From Nitrososphaeraceae archaeon (GTDB lineage: Archaea > Thermoproteota > Nitrososphaeria > Nitrososphaerales > Nitrososphaeraceae): a DNA stretch of 5,537 nucleotides. A model generated the notes under the pieces. It was not told where the DNA came from and did not search any database. It saw nothing but the letters and a program-made list of their open reading frames with translations. Positions 4,524-5,537 of the stretch are shown here, one piece after another. Each line of letters begins with the position of its first letter. The stretch's first letter is position 1. The stretch lies in contig JASHSN010000551.1 in the NCBI GenBank assembly GCA_030038695.1, positions 1 through 5,537 on the forward strand, written 5' to 3'. A program made the position numbers and the translations under genes.

Positions 4524-4643
4524 CTAAATGTCCAGGTCCACTGACGGAGGCACTAAGGAATAAGCAATGGCATAGTGAGGACGTAGTGTCTTAATGATCT
4601 CTACCTTCGCTCCATTCACTTCCTGCGCTGCCCCCCCAGCCAC
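4524..4643 (-). CDS. Weak candidate small protein (39 aa, GTG start)
   Basis: From a GTG at 4643 the reverse strand reads MAGGAAQEVNGAKVEIIKTL, then RPHYAIAYSLVPPSVDLDI and a stop at 4524. The frame is open upstream to about 4700, passing through T7 and G7 runs, with no better start codon. The peptide looks protein-like, but no ribosome site or TATA box at good distance is visible. It lies after the oligo-T terminator of the next minus-strand reading frame. It may be a small gene or a remnant; I do not recognise it. Confidence 0.3.
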   Translation of the reverse strand: MAGGAAQEVNGAKVEIIKTLRPHYAIAYSLVPPSVDLDI

Positions 4644-4662
4644 TATCTCTACATAACAATAC

Positions 4663-4676
4663 CAAAAGCAAAAAAA
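4663..4676 (-). terminator. Oligo-T terminator after the 4687-4981 reading frame
   Basis: On the reverse strand T7 followed by GC and T4 lies 11 nt after the TAG at 4687-4689. Archaeal polymerases terminate at such oligo-T tracts. Its place directly after the stop supports the view that the frame upstream is, or recently was, a transcribed gene. Confidence 0.45.
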
Positions 4677-4686
4677 GTGATGCGTT

Positions 4687-4981
4687 CTACTGCTTTGCGT
4701 ATGAGCCCATCATCTCCTTCTTGCCTGCAGCCGGGCCGTATCCAAGGCTCATTCCCATGCGAGTGGCAGTGGCAGTAGTAGTATCATGCTCAGATTCTTG
4801 ATTATATCTTCCTTTACGACCATTATACCAAGGTGGTGGATGGCTAGCCTGATATCGGCCCGTTTTTCTGCCAACTAGATATTCAAGGTATGGGACTATC
4901 TCTGCGGTATTGCCATGTATAGTAATATTGTGTCTTTTAGCACTGGATTTCCTAGTAAAATGTACCGCACAAGTCGTGCAT
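4687..4981 (-). pseudogene. 97-codon reading frame apparently disrupted by one base near its start
   Basis: The reverse strand is open for 97 codons (4980 down to the TAG at 4687-4689) but has no usable start codon. The product reads well: FTRKSSAKRHNITIHGNTAE, then IVPYLEYLVGRKTGRYQASH, a PPPWYNGRKGRYNQ segment, a Thr/Ala run (DTTTATATR) and the end MGMSLGYGPAAGKKEM...GSYAKQ. An ATG at 4981, centred 29 bp after a TATA-like box (5006-5015), starts MHDLCGTFY and then stops. Skipping one T in the TTTT run (A4 at 4957-4960 on the plus strand) joins it to the long frame. The result would be a leaderless gene of about 97 residues. A recent one-base insertion, a sequencing error or programmed frameshifting would all explain it. 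Another overlapping frame (4896-5081) could enter by a -1 slip at AAAA. I do not recognise the family. Confidence 0.5.
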
Positions 4982-5005
4982 TAATCGGCCCATATGTATC
5001 TAATA

Positions 5006-5015
5006 CAATATATGC
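5006..5015 (-). promoter_or_regulatory. TATA-like box for the 4687-4981 frame
   Basis: The reverse strand reads GCATATATTG here, centred about 29 bp before the ATG at 4981. This spacing agrees with a leaderless start and supports that ATG over the TTG at 5081. Confidence 0.4.
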
Positions 5016-5135
5016 ATATGACTGAGCCTTAAATTTTACATGGCATGGCGCCGTGTCACCGAGCAAGCACACACAGCTCAAAAGAGCCCGTTTGTGTTTA
5101 TTTTCGTAATTTTCCGTTTATTCGGGGGGATGAGG

Positions 5136-5175
5136 ACGTGTGTGTATGTGCATGTGCGCATGTATGCGTGCGTGC
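5136..5175. repeat. 40-bp perfectly alternating purine/pyrimidine tract
   Basis: Every base from 5136 to 5175 alternates purine and pyrimidine: 20 consecutive RY steps, mostly GT, GC and AT (it starts ACGTGTGTGTATGTGCATGT). Such tracts can form left-handed Z-DNA under negative supercoiling. The tract is GC-richer than most of the window and stands just before a set of small plus-strand genes. Frames reading through it give CVCACAHVCV-like peptides, which I treat as by-products. Confidence 0.8.
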
Positions 5176-5195
5176 TGCAGCTGACCAGGACTTAG

Positions 5196-5288
5196 ATGTA
5201 CAGCGGAATATCAATGCAGAGTTCCTGGCTTGAACCAAAAAAGCGGTTAAAAGCTGCGAGTACAAAAAAAGGTGTGCTTGTGCCGTGA
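5196..5288 (+). CDS. Candidate small basic protein (30 aa)
   Basis: From ATG at 5196 the frame reads MYSGISMQSSWLEPKKRLKA and ends ASTKKGVLVP. The C-terminal half is Lys/Arg-rich. AGGA at 5187-5190 lies 5 nt before the ATG, a reasonable Shine-Dalgarno site; a second in-frame ATG is at 5214. The next gene starts 20 nt after its stop and also has a ribosome site, which fits a co-transcribed small-gene set. Its shortness and the overlapping frame 5045-5233 keep confidence low. I do not recognise it. Confidence 0.35.
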   Translation: MYSGISMQSSWLEPKKRLKAASTKKGVLVP

Positions 5289-5307
5289 AGTTAAAAGGAC
5301 AATAATC

Positions 5308-5481
5308 ATGGTGATGCATAACCCAGAACTTGCAGCTCGGCCTTGTCAATATCTTCTGAAAGGTATTCAGGAATCCGTTATAAAGAAGAAGGCGGAGACC
5401 AAGAGGTGGCGACTCATAGCGACGGGGCTTAAGCATTGGGAAGAGAGAGACATGAAAAACCCTGGAAAGGAATTACAATGA
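5308..5481 (+). CDS. Small basic hypothetical protein (57 aa)
   Basis: I place the start at the ATG at 5308, because AAGGA (5295-5299) lies 8 nt upstream; a GTG at 5272 in the same frame would add 12 residues but has no ribosome site. The product is MVMHNPELAARPCQYLLKGI, then QESVIKKKAETKRWRLIATG and LKHWEERDMKNPGKELQ. It is hydrophilic and basic, probably helical, with Trp residues in the second half and one cysteine. There is no signal peptide or membrane span. The stop overlaps the next gene's start (ATGA), so the two are almost certainly co-translated. Composition and gene packing recall virus or plasmid modules in archaea, but nothing identifies a function. The antisense frame 5098-5436 is a by-product. 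Confidence 0.6.
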   Translation: MVMHNPELAARPCQYLLKGIQESVIKKKAETKRWRLIATGLKHWEERDMKNPGKELQ

Positions 5482-5537
5482 ATCTACGCTCTCTATTTTC
5501 TGTTACTAAACATGGTAAACAAAACAGGTTCTCAAAC
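5478..5537 (+). CDS. Start of the next gene in the mini-operon, cut by the window edge
   Basis: The ATG at 5478 overlaps the preceding stop by ATGA and follows AAGGA (5467-5471) with 6 nt spacing. Twenty codons are visible: MNLRSLFSVTKHGKQNRFSN, open to the edge. Too little is present to assign a family. The overlap plus Shine-Dalgarno site makes a real, translationally coupled gene likely. Confidence 0.55.
   Translation, partial: MNLRSLFSVTKHGKQNRFSN

Noticed and set aside
5045..5233. 62-codon plus-strand frame ending DQDLDVQRNINAEFLA
   Set aside because: The end looks plausible, but the middle is the CVCACAHVCV reading of the alternating tract and the ATG has no ribosome site; the 5196-5288 frame with AGGA is preferred.
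5098..5436. 112-codon minus-strand frame across the right-hand operon
   Set aside because: It is antisense to the small-gene set and contains HTHTCAHAHTHT-type sequence produced by the alternating tract.

Overview
The window looks like an accessory region of an archaeal chromosome, most likely a soil ammonia-oxidising thaumarchaeon (Nitrososphaeria, Nitrososphaera/Nitrosocosmicus type). Three things point there. The left edge encodes the start of a small zinc-ribbon protein of a type I associate with these archaea. The C-terminal piece of a luciferase-like (LLM) oxidoreductase resembles their LLM paralogues. Several genes have an A/T-only TATA-like box 23-30 bp before the start codon, as expected for leaderless archaeal mRNAs. 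The taxonomic call is from memory of sequence style, not from a search. The background is AT-rich (about 35-37% GC in sampled lines), with two bacterial-looking GC-rich patches (about 55-58%).

Layout. 1-128 (-): zinc-ribbon gene, cut by the window edge. 129-452: no convincing gene. 486-686 (+): 66-residue hypothetical protein. 847-1095 (+): 5'-truncated LLM oxidoreductase remnant. 1096-1379: regulatory-looking stretch with three palindromic sites and a TATA box. 1380-2201 (+): secreted or membrane-anchored Thr/Asn/Gln-rich repeat protein with a TTG start. 2202-2695: gene-poor, with a GC-rich islet at about 2215-2425. 2696-3466 (+): bacterial-type conserved hypothetical protein in GC-rich DNA, with its own Shine-Dalgarno site and an AT-rich, probably host-derived C-terminal tail.

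3595-4299 (-): three small genes, namely a four-cysteine zinc-binding-type protein, a 28-residue peptide and an acidic 53-residue protein with a Gly-rich tail. 4351-4514 (+): apparent frameshifted winged-helix remnant. 4524-4643 (-): weak small reading frame. 4687-4981 (-): a 97-codon open frame without a start codon; skipping one base in a T4 run would join it to an ATG placed 29 bp after a TATA box, and it is followed by an oligo-T terminator. 5082-5537 (+): a 40-bp perfectly alternating purine/pyrimidine tract, then a tightly packed set of small genes (5196-5288, 5308-5481, and 5478 to the window end) with Shine-Dalgarno sites and one ATGA overlap.

The window therefore mixes single small archaeal genes with leaderless promoters, decaying remnants, one probable bacterial acquisition and a right-hand mini-operon that uses Shine-Dalgarno initiation. 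No pathway links the genes. I found no tRNA, rRNA, CRISPR array, transposase or recognised integrase.
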